Assembly (NCBI RefSeq): GCF_000204055.1
Contig: NW_006768815.1
Coordinates: 186,001-250,000 of the forward strand
Source of the DNA: Melampsora larici-populina 98AG31
Taxonomy: Eukaryota; Basidiomycota; Pucciniomycetes; Pucciniales; Melampsoraceae
Direction of reading: 5' to 3'
Length of the DNA: 64,000 nt
A model generated the notes under the pieces. It did not search any database and was not told the origin of the DNA. It saw only the letters and a list, made by a program, of their open reading frames with translations. Numbering within the stretch: position 1 is the stretch's first letter; each line of letters opens with the position of its first letter. This document shows positions 43,330-54,682 of this stretch, piece after piece. A program made the translations under genes and the position numbers.

Positions 43330-45700
43330 TTATTCTTTTGCTTTAGTTCGATTATTCAAAGGAACTCGACTTTTAAGACGACCAAATCTATTAATTCTAG
43401 TACTACTAGGAGCAGTAGCAGTAGCAGGAACTGCGGGAGTAACCTTAGCCTTAGCCTTAGTCTTAGGATTACTACTCGAACCGGATCCAGAAGCTTCATT
43501 ACCTGCGGCCGTTGCTTTGCCTTCCTTTTCATCTGTCATAGCAAGTACAGAATTGAGTGTGCTTCTACTACTACTAGGAATCATGGGTTCTCTTCTAAAC
43601 CTTGATGTAGTAGAAGGTACATCAATCTTTTTCATTTTGATGGTCGATGAAGATTTCGTTTTACCTATGATTTCTTTTCCTTTAAGTTTTTTATTCAGGT
43701 TAGTTGGTTTTGTAAAAACGATCAAACTATCTAATGAGGTTTGATTTTCTTCTGGTATTGTTTGATTAATGATTGGGTTCGGAATTGTGCTGGTTGTGGT
43801 TGTTGGTTTTTCAGGTGAAAAGATTTCAGCTAAGATTTGTTTTTGTTTTTCTTCATATTCCATTAATCTTTCTCTTTTTTGTTTTTCTATTGTTTCTTCA
43901 ATTTCGCGTTTTTTCGAATTGAATGAATCCGTGGTAGTAGTGGTTGCGATTGTTGTTGTAGGATTATCTACCTTAGATGGGATTACGATAGACTCTTCAA
44001 CACTATTTTGAAAAGAAAGGGAATTTGTTAGCTATAGTACACGTTTTCAGAAGTTTCATAGCTCATAAGATCATTTCCGATTAGAGATATAATGTACTTA
44101 CTCATCAGCAATTCCATGATCCATCATCCCATTCGATTGATTCAATCCAGCCCTTATCCAACCCTCTACCACCTCCTCAGTTTGAACCAAAGCAGACTTC
44201 AATCTTTCAATTTCTTTCCCTAACTCATCAATCCGAAGCTCATATCCTTCCGATACCGCTGTTTTCTCCATTTCCATTTTTTGTTTGATATCTTCATTAT
44301 TAGCTATTGATTCATTCAACAAATCCTTCAGACCAATCACTTTCTCCCTTAACTCGTATGTAAAACGTGACATCCTTTTAAACAAAGATGTCAAGGGTAT
44401 TCGATGTGTGCTATCATCATTTATCATTCCGTCATCCTGCTGAGCCTGACCATCTTCATCGTCCTCGTCAATCACATCGAGGCTAGGCTCGTCCCCACCT
44501 TTAACCTCGTCCACCAAATCCGAAATCGATTTTTCATACAACCGAAGATACTTCCTTAACTCTTTATTCTCACCGATGATCTTATCCCTAACCTTATAAG
44601 CACCCTGAAGTTCTAACTCTAATAGTCCAATCTTTCTTCCACTCTCACTACCAGGATACCCATGTTGATCACCGTTAATGGAAGAATTAGTCGACATAAT
44701 CTGACTACCAATGATGATTTTACCAACTTGATGTGTTGAATTTGACAATTTATTCATTCTTTTTTGAAATTCTTCTACTTCTTGAGATCTTCTTTTGATT
44801 TCTTGTGAACATGAACTTCGAATTAATTTTTCTGAATTGATTAGCTTATTCATATCTTCTTTAGTTTTACGATGCGAGTTTTTCTCCTCTTCTAATGCTT
44901 TCAAAGCTGCGCTATAGGTATATATTCAAAAAATCAATCAATCATAAATCAGGTTGTATGTATTTGAGATGAAAGAGATTCAAGTGTTGTAAAATGGATT
45001 TGAAAAACTGACGACATTTTGGATTGATTTGTTGAAGCTAATTGCATTGATTTAGTTTTTTCGGATTGAGAGACTTCTAATAATCTACCTAATCTATCAA
45101 ATTCATATCTCATTTCTCTTTCTTTATCTAGTTCATCTTCTTTCCTCTTCATAACACCCTAAAAGAAATACAACCAGAAAACGAAAGGTTTTTAGTATAA
45201 ATATTCACAATAATTATCTTTTTGGATTAGATCTTAACTTGATGTGAAGTAATTAAAGAAAAGATCGCTTTGAATAGTTTTTCTTGTCCATCTAATGTTT
45301 GTAAACTATTCGAATCTAATGGTTTACGTAAATGCCCAATTGAGATTAATTGATTTGAAACGTGTTCAAGTAATTTGTTTGAGGGTTGTTGACTATTACA
45401 AGAAAAAGAAAATGCCAAGGAATCAGCATCTTCTTGAAATGATAAGATCTGATAAAGAAAATTGAGTCAAGTCTTGACTAACTTTGATATCGTAGTGGGT
45501 ATTGTCATCTTTGGTATTATTGGATTATTCTCGTCAGTCTTTGACATTCTGATGGTTTGATTGATGTGTTCGTCTTTGCTGAGCTTTGTTGACTGGTTTT
45601 GAGAAAGTTGAGTGTATGCAGGAGATTGTGGTGAGTCGTGACCGTGTCGAATCAAGAGTCTGAGAATATGGTGTCGATGAATGCTACCGGGTCGGGTCAA
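43330..45700 (-). CDS. ADIP-like coiled-coil protein
   Basis: The N-terminal half joins LSFQEDADSLAFSFSC, a short domain with HVSNQLISIGHLRKPLDS and LDGQEKLFKAIFSLITSHQ, and then KRKEDELDKEREMRYEFDRL. This layout matches the ADIP family (afadin- and alpha-actinin-binding protein; animal SSX2IP), which has an N-LISIG-like block followed by long coiled coil. The next exons encode about 270 residues of coiled coil with an acidic insert (DEDDEDGQAQQDDG). The C-terminus is a Ser/Thr/Lys-rich, probably disordered tail (NPKTKAKAKVTPAVPATATA). Animal relatives act at centrosomes and junctions; a spindle-pole role here is an inference. I took the start at 45700. MSKTDENNPI near 45553 is an alternative, and the first splice needs a GTCAAG donor. 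Confidence 0.6.
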
Positions 45701-46297
45701 AGGACGCGGTACTCAGTGATCGGACGTGTATTATGTGATCAGGCACCCACCAAAATCATTGTGAACTCCAAAACAAAAAGGAGTCAAAGCTGTTGCTCAA
45801 ATCTCACAAATGTGACCAGGGACCATGAAAACACATCCAACCTTCCCAAGGACCAAGCAAAAAGGGTGGTAATGCGGTGTAGTATTTGAGGCTTGGTCAA
45901 AATTGAATGATTAAGGTGAATTTGCTTTGGTAGGTGGCTCTTAAAGATCACCCTGTTCAGATAAATCACAAGATTGAATTTGGACAGCCTTTAAAAAGAA
46001 CTATCATGATAGAAGCTGAGGAACACATCATGTAACCATCAGGTATATAGCTCATCTGAATAGTTCAGAAAGAAATGATCTGAGATGGTCCGCAGCATGA
46101 ACAGTCAGAAGCTTCACACCTAGATCATCTCCTCCAAACCAAATATGAAAAAACTCATTCTTAAAGGCATTTCCCCCTCAAATATGTAGCTGTTACAGTC
46201 AACTTCCAAAATATTTGATCAAGGTTTGCCCAGAAAATTCAAGTGGTTTGACTTGGAATTCTTGTCAAGCTTAGTGAGATAGACTGTACTTCTGTCT
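45701..46297. other. intergenic, nothing recognised
   Basis: No supported gene or repeat. Upstream flank of the coiled-coil gene. Confidence 0.4.
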
Positions 46298-46475
46298 GAA
46301 GTCAAACCCGCGCAAACACATAATTTGGGTGGAAGACTTTTGCTATGCATTATGACAGGTTATGCATTTCTGTTGTCAAATTTGGCAGTAAAAAGTATCA
46401 AGATTCTAGATTTTTTCTATGCAGTATCACGGGTTATGCACCTGCGCGGGTATGCATTTGTGCAGGTTTGACTGT
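46298..46475. mobile_element. probable Tc1/mariner-type MITE
   Basis: The left end GTCAAACCCGCGCAAACACATAA is mirrored by the right end, whose inverse reads TACAGTCAAACCTGCACAAA. TATGCATT motifs recur inside. There is no coding content. A terminal TACAGT resembles Tc1/mariner ends, which use a TA target. The left terminus is imperfect. Confidence 0.45.
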
Positions 46476-46978
46476 ATTTGAGTCCGTTCAAAAAAAGGAT
46501 TGTATGTGATGAAGAGAAGATGTCTTTTTTATGCTTCAGAATAATACCTACTTAAACACTTCAAAAATTGCTTTTCAGGTGATTGAAATGAAAATCTTGT
46601 AGTACATGTGCATCAAATTTATGCATAAAATGAACATCTACATTATGAGCATATGATCTTTCAAATTTTATGTATCTGTCACATACTGCATCTGCATGAA
46701 AGTTTGACATTTTTTTTCTGGAAAAATCACAAATTGGCCCCAATGTGAGTATCACTCAAACGCAGGTCTGACACAAAACCCCATCCAGCCTACCAATGGT
46801 TTTGTGCTACATCACCCGGTCCCAGCTCAATATCATCCACCACCCAATTCCACTCCTCACACATCTTCATTCAACTGACTTCTTGTTCACTCAACTTTCT
46901 TCATTCAACTCATCTTTATTCACTTGGCTTTCTTCTTTCAACTCCACTTCATTCACTCAACCACTCAATCTTTTCATG

Positions 46979-47190
46979 GCACTTGCAGCATATTTGCCTT
47001 GGGTTGAGAAATCTGAGGCATCATCAGATGCAAATCCTTGGATAAATCCTATCCAAGGTTTCAATCTGAGGAAATCTTATGCGCCACAAAATGGCTCAGA
47101 TCATTACTCAGACAAGAACTGTCTAAGGGTTTAGACCCAAAGATACCTCAGATTGAGAAGAGATCCAAGGTAAAAATGTTGGCAGCGTGG
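46979..47190. mobile_element. hairpin MITE, copy 1
   Basis: The left end ACTTGCAGCATATTTGCC, then GGGTTGAGAAATCTGAGGC, is mirrored by the right end (inverse CTGCCAACATTTTTACC). The interior has several shorter inverted repeats built on ATCCAAGG/CCTTGGAT and TCTGAGG/CCTCAGA. It is clearly related to the copy at 58171-58380 in the same orientation, but more diverged. Confidence 0.6.
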
Positions 47191-47484
47191 TCTTTGTAAA
47201 ATACTCGGCAACCATCATGGCCTTAGCACAAAATCCAAGATATTCCTAGCAAGAACATAACTGATTGTACCTTTGACAGATAGATGGCAATCTATCAGCA
47301 AACTCAATCAGCTACATGGGTGTTATGAGCTGTATAAGGCTACTCTACATATGCTTATACATGTTTGCTCTCATCTGTTGTACCCTCTCAAGCACAGACT
47401 ATGATCCTCACGTTGCAATCTACTTAGTACTAGAAGGACATCATTAGTCTACTCTCATCTCTCCTCATCCATGTCGAGTCCTTA

Positions 47485-48420
47485 CAATGGATCCATTACA
47501 GTATAAGACACAAGGCACACCTCTCATGTTCAATGATGAAGATTGTGCTTTCATCAAAGGACTTGTAGCAAGCCAACTTTCTCTTTTTGACAAGATCTGT
47601 GTGACAATCTACAATAAAACCAGTGTCTTGCAAAGAACTTTCACTTTAACTTAACACACACCTTCACCTTACTTTCAAAAAGGCTAAGACCTTGAATTCT
47701 TTGAGGACTTCTACAAGACAGCCAAGTTTATCAATGACATGAAGAATAACCCTGATGAACTCCTTGTCTTCACTGGTCAAAAGATGAGAGTGCCATGTTT
47801 GAGTTTGATTTGATGAGGGTCAACATCCGGTTGGAATTGGGTCAAGGGCTCTAACCCAAAAAGATACTCCTTGCTTCCTGCAATTGGACTATATGGTTTG
47901 ATTACCACTCTGTCTGTGAAGGTACCATTGACTTCAGCCAATTCACAATGGTTTTGGAATTCCAGCTGGTCAGTGATCTTTTTCTTATTAACTTTTTAAT
48001 CTTTCATCCTACTGATTCATGAAACCAATATGGCTTCCTCTAATGGGCCCTTATCCATCTTTGAACTTGATCCTTCTCATGGATAACTGTGTGATTCATC
48101 ACAGTGGCTGTATTGAAAAGCTTTTCAAAACTGCTGGTAAGTTGGATTAATCAATCATGAACACAAATTATGATTCTCACATTGATACCTTTCACAGGTG
48201 TTAGATTAGTAGGTTTCCCAATGTAACCCCCAAGTTGAATCCACTTGACATGTGCTTCTCCACAATCAAAGCTCACTTCAAGAGAAATGTGACATTGAAG
48301 AACTATTTAAGATATGGTTTTGGAGTTCATCACACCCAAACTTCTGGTGGCAGAATACAATGCAGCTGGGTATTGCTTACCAAAGGAACATGAAATGTAT
48401 TATAGACCAAGTGGTTACCA
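47485..48420 (+). pseudogene. Tc1-like DDE transposase, decayed
   Basis: A remnant with several frame changes. A helix-turn-helix-like start MDPLQYKTQGTPLMFNDEDC, then AFIKGLVASQLSLFDKI, lies near 47490-47600. GWNWVKGSNPKRYSLLPAIG and LYGLITTLSVK follow near 47830-47930. Then come the catalytic LLMDNCVIHHSGCIEKLFKT near 48075 (Asp 48081-48083) and LNPLDMCFSTIKAHFKRN near 48240 (third acidic residue 48247-48249). This is the order of Tc1/mariner-like transposases of the type common in fungi. It is not functional. Confidence 0.65.
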
Positions 48421-49646
48421 TCTTTCTAAAGATATTCTTTATCATTTTCTTGCCCTGTTGCTTTCTTTACATATATTTCATTTTTTCTCTTCCTGTACCT
48501 TATATCCAATAAAGTTACAATCAGAATGTATCAAATCACATGCTAAAGAGAATTTAAAATGTGAATTCTTTCATTTGTTCTTGAATTGATGTTTTTGTCA
48601 TTGATTTATCTCAAGTTTCAACTTGATGAACACATGAAATAAAAAAAAGTGAATCACAATTTCAATTCACCTGCTACTATGTACATTTGTTTTGGAAGGA
48701 TTGCAGATCAAAGTTTATAAAATCTCATGATCAGAGACACACCAGGTTTGGTTTTGAAATTCTTGAGGGTTGTGTTGCACCAAATTATTGTCTGTGTCAA
48801 GTAAATATTCATTTCTTTTGAGATAATTCTGGATGGAAGGGATGCAACAGAACCATTTGATTCCAAGAGCTCAAGCATGGCAGTCTTTGGTGATGATCTT
48901 GCTGAGCAATCTCATCTCTGAGTTATAAACCTTAGCCACTTGCAACACAGGCAGGGTCATATGTATTGTGTGGGATTTTGATTGGACCACCACCTTTATT
49001 TGATCTGTGTGGTTAAAACAAAGGAGATATGTATTCAAAATTGAATACATACAAAAGATTTTGTACAATTAGTGGCCTGGGCCAAAGGTGATGGTCCTCA
49101 GATATACAGAAGAGGATTTGGTTTTACTGGCAGAGAGATGGTAATGGTTGATTGGAGAAATGAATAGAACTCACCCCAATTTCCATGCTTGTACTGGTTG
49201 TGCTGCTTGCAGTAGTCTGGCATGTGAGGTCGAGGTCTGGTGGCATGGTGGATCCAGTGGAAGTTGAGTGAAAAATGGGCAGGTGGCAGGTCAATTGAAG
49301 AAAGTGTGGTAGATGGTCTTGAGTTGGGTGATGTGGCAATACAGGAAAAGCCCAGCCTGACACGGTACCACACGACCAGCAGATGTCAAGAAGCTGTACT
49401 GCCATCTATGACATGTGCTGGCTGGTAGCGCATTGACCTATTGACCATCAGATGGGAATCGAACCTGATTTCCCCATCCTCTTCTTTCCACCTGACTTTC
49501 CGTGCTACGTTTCGAAAGCTATCTGTCATCCGATTCGTAAACTATTCAATCAAACAGCAACCATCTTAAAATAACCATTTGACTAACTCGTTCAAAACCT
49601 TTAATATCTTTAAACCTATCATCTTTGCAAAAATCGAAATTATAAA
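48421..49646. other. intergenic, nothing recognised
   Basis: No gene supported. Near 49420-49480 there are tRNA-like boxes, but on opposite strands (see rejected items). 49500-49646 is the BRF1 upstream region. Confidence 0.4.
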
Positions 49647-52075
49647 ATGGGAAAACCGATTTGTCCAGTTTGTGGTGATTCAGCTGTGATTGAATATGAT
49701 TCAGCTGCTGGTAATGTAGTTTGTACTAGTTAAGTTAAAAATTTATAAATCTTCCAAATCTAACTTCTACAGCACAATAAATTTGACTACAAATAAGAAA
49801 CTGATATCATATTTTTTAAAAAAACTTTCCATCCGTTTTTGTTCTCTTCATCATATAGCTTGTGGTTATGTTGTAGATGAGAATACGATTGTATCTGATG
49901 TGACTTTTGGTGAATCTTCAAATGGTGCTGCTGTACTACAAGGAGCACAATTAGGTGCAACTGATCGTAAGTTTTCATTCTCTTTTCTTTGTACTACTAA
50001 AAACAAACCCCAAAAGAAATCTGATTGATTACTTTGATTTTTTTTGTTTTAATAGTTAGAGCTAGGATTGTGGGACCTAGAGGTAGACCACAAGCTTCTG
50101 CTGAATCTAGAGCTCAAACTTTAGAAAACGGATTAAGGAATCTTTTGTCCATGGCTCATGGATTGAATTTAAGTGAAGTGATTGCTGAATCGGCTCATAG
50201 GTTTTTTACTTTGGCTTTATCAAATGGATTTGGTTCGTTTTGAATGTTTCTTTCATCCATTTACCCGTTTTTTTTTCAAAAACTGATTTGCTTTGGTTTT
50301 GGTTTTGGTTGATTTGATTTAGTGATGGGAAGAAGAAGTCCTTATGTTCTGGCTAGTTGTATTTATGTTGCTTGTCGAATGAATAAATTACCCACGATGT
50401 TAATTGACATTAGTGATTTTCTCCAGGTAAGAGGTTTTCATATCTAATCAATCATCGAATTACCTTTTCCATCTCACTAACTCGACTCTTCACCCGATTT
50501 GATATCAAAAATAGGTCAATGTGTTTATTGTAGGAGCAACATATCTTAAACTAGTTAAAGAACTATGTTTGACCCAAATCCCACTAATCGATCCATCATT
50601 GTACATCTCAAGATTTGCAGCTTTGTTAGAATTTGGAGAAGAAACAGAAAAAGTAGCATATGATGCCACAAGATTAGTGAAAAGATTTGATCATGATTGG
50701 ATTACGACAGGAAGAAGACCATCAGGTATAGCAGGAGCTTGTTTATTGATTGCAGCAAGAATGAATAATTTCAAACGATCAGTTTTAGAAATCGTTCAAG
50801 TGGTGAAAATTGCAGATGTGACGATTAAGAAAAGATTAGATGAATTCAAACGATCTGAAACGGGTAAAATGACTGTTGAAGATTTTAGAAACCAATGGTT
50901 AGAAGAAGCTGAGAATCCTCCGGCTTTTCAAAAAGGAAAACGAAAGTTGAAGAAAAAGAAGAATAAGAAATTAAAGAAGATTAAAAAGAATGAAGATGGA
51001 TTAGAAGAGGAATTGAGTGATGAAGAATCTGAAAGTGAAAGTGAAGAGGAAGAGGAAGAGGAAGATCAGGTGAAGATAAGTCGATCGGTCTCATCCACGG
51101 CACCTCCACCTACTAATACCCAAAACTCAAGCCAAGGAGGATTAACACAACTCGCTATTGGAAAATTAAATCCAGATCAATCAAAAGCGAAAGTTCGAGG
51201 CGAAGATGAAGAATCTGAAGCATCATTAATCATTGAAGAACGTAGATTTGATGAAGATGCAGAAGAAAGTGATAGATGGTATGAGAACCGATTAGATGAA
51301 GCGATCACACAAGAAGTAGAGGCTCATTTAATTTCAGGTACAGGATCTTTACTTCAAAACGAATTAAGTCAAAGAGAAATCAATCAACAAAATCAATTTG
51401 ATGATCATTTATCAGATTTAGATGAAGATGAATTAGATTGTTTTATTTTGAATGAAAACGAAGTGGAAATCAAAACTAGAGTTTGGATGGAATTAAATCG
51501 AGAATATTTAGAAAAACTTGCTGAGAAGAAAGAAAGAGAAGCCACTGGTGAGATCAAACCTACTAAGAAATACGCTTCTGTGAGTCTTAGTTTGGTTTCT
51601 TGATCTCATCCTCATTTAATTAAACTTGTTCTTTGTTTTTGTTTGTTTGTTTGATTTATAGAAACCTAAAGCAAAACCAAGAGATTCGGAAAATCCCGGT
51701 GGTGCAACTGTTGGAGAATCTGTCATGAATATGATCAATTCAAAGAAAAAATTATCATCTAAGATTAATTATAAAATTGCAGATTCATTATTTGGTAAAG
51801 GTAAAACCAAAAAATCATCAAATAGTGAAAACCAAAAACAAAAACAAAAGAAGGCTGATCAAGGCATCAAGAATAGTAAAGCTTCTACAATTAAAAGTAA
51901 AGATTTCCATTCATCTTTGTTAGGTGGTGGTGGTGGAGCAGAGGAAGATGATGATGATGAGGAAGAAGAAGAAGAAGAACAAGTGGTTTTAGGTGGTGAA
52001 GAAATTGAATTTGAGATGATGAAACGGGGTAATTTCAATAGAGATGAAGATGAAGGATGGGGTGAAGAAGTTTAA
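49647..52075 (+). CDS. BRF1: TFIIIB subunit Brf1 (TFIIB-related)
   Basis: RNA polymerase III initiation factor subunit that bridges TFIIIC, TBP and Pol III at tRNA and 5S genes in the nucleus. The N-terminal zinc ribbon is PICPVCGDSAVIEY with VVCTTCGYVVDE. Two cyclin-like repeats follow: SRAQTLENGLRNLLSMAHGL with ESAHRFFTLAL and SPYVLASCIYVACRMNKLP, then DPSLYISRFAALLEF, RPSGIAGACLLIAARM and ITIKKRLDEF-like ADVTIKKRLDEFK. After a Lys-rich and acidic linker comes the conserved Brf1 block DLDEDELDCFILNENEVEIK with TRVWMELNREYL, which in yeast contacts TBP. The tail is acidic. About seven exons. The ATG at 49647 gives a normal N-terminus and the stop is at 52073-52075. Codon use is very AT-rich. 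Confidence 0.92.
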
Positions 52076-52560
52076 AGGGAAAAAGTTAATCATCTTAAAA
52101 TTTTAAAATTCTTCCTTTTTTTCAATTCGATTTTCATTGACATGTTGTACTAGTACAAGTTGGCAATCAAAGGTGTGGGTCTGCCTTATCAAATTATCTA
52201 GAGTAATCCCACGACTTTCTGGAGGCCAGACGCCTGTTGATCATCGCTATTGGAAATTTGGCTCGCGCTCAATGTTTTGGGACTCCAGAAGCTACCCGCG
52301 ATAGGTTTTACAGATGATTTACAAAGAGAGAGACTCCGGATAGTCTCGACATACGCAGAATGGCACAAGTGCATAAAAATGGAATTTACTAGTGAAAAGA
52401 CACTACTGCTCTTAGAGTTGGCTTCCTAGAGTCTGAGAAAAGTGTATGTATGCGGGTGAGGTTAAGAAAATACGAGAAAATCACCCTGCCACCCTGATTC
52501 CCGCTTCTCGATTCATAGTAAGTGCCCAACGTTCACTATGTATGAGCAGAAGTTCTTATA
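52076..52560. other. intergenic, nothing recognised
   Basis: 3' flank of BRF1, then mixed sequence without gene or repeat that I can support. Confidence 0.4.
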
Positions 52561-53170
52561 GATTGCTCAATGTAGAGAATGAGAGTGAAGATTCCGACTG
52601 GGTGTGATACAAATGCCAATACTTCCGGCTACTTCACTTTGTAGTCAATACAAGGTCATGTAGGATCGACGTCGCGAAGGAGGTTAATAGAGCACTTCAA
52701 TATTGAATGTGCTAGGTTGCAACGATTTTTCAAACTTAACAAAGTCCCTCGTTTTTGAGCTGGCCAGTACAGCTCAAACGAAGTACAGCTCAAGACGAGG
52801 GACTTTGTTAGGTTTGACGATTTTTCAGCTTTGCGGAGTGTATATCCAGTGAGATGAGATGAATGAATTGCAGATGATCGATTGCCCAGCAACCTCAATA
52901 TTTGGTTGCCGCTGTTGGCTATCATCCCGTAGGTCACGGTCTTGAAACCACAGAGGTCGCTGGTATGACCTCATGTACTCCTTCAAAGCTCACCGTCGCG
53001 AGAATTCCTCGTGAATGTGAATTCCGGAATTTAAGTCGCGAACGAAATCTATCAGTATGCAATACTGGCTGTGCCAAATTGCAGAGATCTTGCGCTTTGA
53101 GGACATTGTTTCCAGTGAGGTGAAATGAATGGATTGCGGGTGTTCAATTACCCAACAACCTTTAGATTGG
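52561..53170 (+). repeat. tandem repeat, period about 266 bp
   Basis: Two diverged units. The block TCCAGTGAG(A/G)TGA(G/A)ATGAATG, then ATTGCCCAGCAACC or ATTACCCAACAACC, starts at 52845 and at 53111. Each is preceded by a TTGCA-A/GCTTTG(C/A)GG block. A third copy with the same order of blocks lies at 61615-61868. The array sits directly upstream of the Lys/Cys-rich secreted-protein gene. The first unit carries the 86-bp MITE. Confidence 0.6.
52731..52816. mobile_element. 86-bp MITE with 22-bp TIRs
   Basis: CAAACTTAACAAAGTCCCTC at the left is mirrored at the right (inverse CAAACCTAACAAAGTCCCTC); about 21 of 22 terminal bases match. Direct repeats ACGATTTTT flank it (52722-52730 and 52817-52825), a 9-bp target duplication. 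The 42-base centre has GAGCTG/CAGCTC inverted motifs. The paralogous repeat at 61.8 kb shows the uninterrupted site. Confidence 0.75.
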
Positions 53171-53361
53171 GTAACCGCTATCATGAATAAGGCCATCCTT
53201 GCTGATAATTTAAAGTCTCGCCACCGCTGGGGTGATGTTCATATTCCCTGCCATCAGCCTTCATTGATTGACTATTTCACTCGACTTGAATCACCTTTTA
53301 GTGCTCAGTCTCACCGTTAATCGTACGAAATAATTCTCACAAATTCAATTTTTTCTATCTC

Positions 53362-54682
53362 ATGATGAAGTTCATCTTGTTTTTACCCATCCTCTCTCAT
53401 CTCTTCTTCCAGGTCGGAGAAACTAAGATGAGCGGGCGCCTTCAAGAGCGTTGGGTTCATCCAGACAGCCAGGACTTCAGCAGAAGCAGCGAGAGAAGAC
53501 GGTCCTCATATAGTGGTCAAGATGATTTGTCGGATAGCGAATCAGATGACCCGTCCAATAACGTATTGCAAAGGCGAAAAAACGATAAAGCCAAGAAACC
53601 ACCTAAAGGTAATAATGATAAAAAGGATAAATCCAAGGAAAAATGTGTAGATACATTTAAGAAACCACATAAATCGTCTAACAATAAATGTGACAAAGGG
53701 GATACAAAGGCTGGCATGGATGGTACAAAGGCTGGCAAGGATGGTACAAAGGCTGGCAAGGATGGTACAAAGAATACGTCAAAGGATCAGTCAAAGGATC
53801 AGTCAAATGGTCATAAAAATGGTCATAAAAAGAGTCATAAAAAGAATAAAAGGGGCAGAAAGAAACCACCGAATGGCAGCGGTGGATCAAATTCAAAAGG
53901 TTCAAACACTAACACTGCGACATGCAACACGTCAACCGGCGGGAAGATGGTTGCAAACACCAAAGACTGCCAAGCGTTAGTTGATCACTATTTCTTATCA
54001 TCAATGTAATGTGTCATGTCACAAACAACATGATTGTGGTATCAACCCGGCCTCTGCACCCAACACTGACAAACAAATGATGTTTATTTCAAATGGGTGG
54101 ATGACGCAGTGCTGCCAGACACGCGGCTAAAAACAGTATATCGTGTGTAAAGTTCAAGAGCTGTGCTGTAAGTTTGATATCATCTAATCTCATCTAATCC
54201 GGTCACTTGATATGATCCACCGCAAGCTGAAACTCTTGGTTTCAACAGGTCATGACAAGGGTCGTCAAAGGCCAGGTGAAGCAAGCACAAGCACTTAAGG
54301 AGTATGTGTCTAGCCAATGAGCGGCTCTGGTCATCATCTCCGTCAACTAATAGAAAGCTGGACATTCTTATTGATCTGAACACAGGGCACCTGAGGCTGA
54401 AGCTGAATATTCATTTGGAAACTTCCTCAGCAATGAATGCAATGTCGAATGTCCAATTCCCTGTGTGAGTCCTGCAATCCCAAGTCTCAAGATGAGAAAC
54501 GTGTTCTGATCTTGGTCCCCACATTTTCATGTTGATAGAAAAAATGGCCAGGCAAAAAAAACAGTCCCAACAACGATTTACAATGGTCATTTCTCTTTTT
54601 TCAAAAATTAGAAACGTCCGACACCCCTGAAGCTTGTGATCAAGAGATATTCAACGCGTTGCAGGAAGCTCCTGAATTTTGA
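53362..54682 (+). pseudogene. secreted Lys/Cys-rich protein, frame breaks
   Basis: Not assigned to a family. MMKFILFLPILSHLFFQVG is a signal peptide. A charged, Ser/Lys-rich region follows, with short repeats (GTKAGKD three times, SKDQ, HKNGHKK) and four cysteines. In frame, the first ORF ends at 54009. One base over, coding-like sequence continues (HQCNVSCHKQHDCG, ending TQCCQTRG) to a TAA at 54128-54130. Then come ELC and a GTAAGT donor near 54168, an exon TRVVKGQVKQAQALK near 54250, an exon near 54386-54462 with SFGNFLSNECNVECPIPC, and a last exon TSDTPEACDQEIFNALQEAP ending with TGA at 54680-54682. The recurring cysteine pattern and good splice sites suggest an effector-like gene damaged by one frameshift and one stop, or a different splice form. 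Confidence 0.45.

Noticed and set aside
49425..49480. tRNA-like boxes (GGTAGCGCATTGACC and GGGAATCGAACC)
   Set aside because: The first looks like an A box on the plus strand, but the second reads as a B box (GGTTCGATTCCC) on the minus strand. No cloverleaf with a proper acceptor and T stem forms on either strand.
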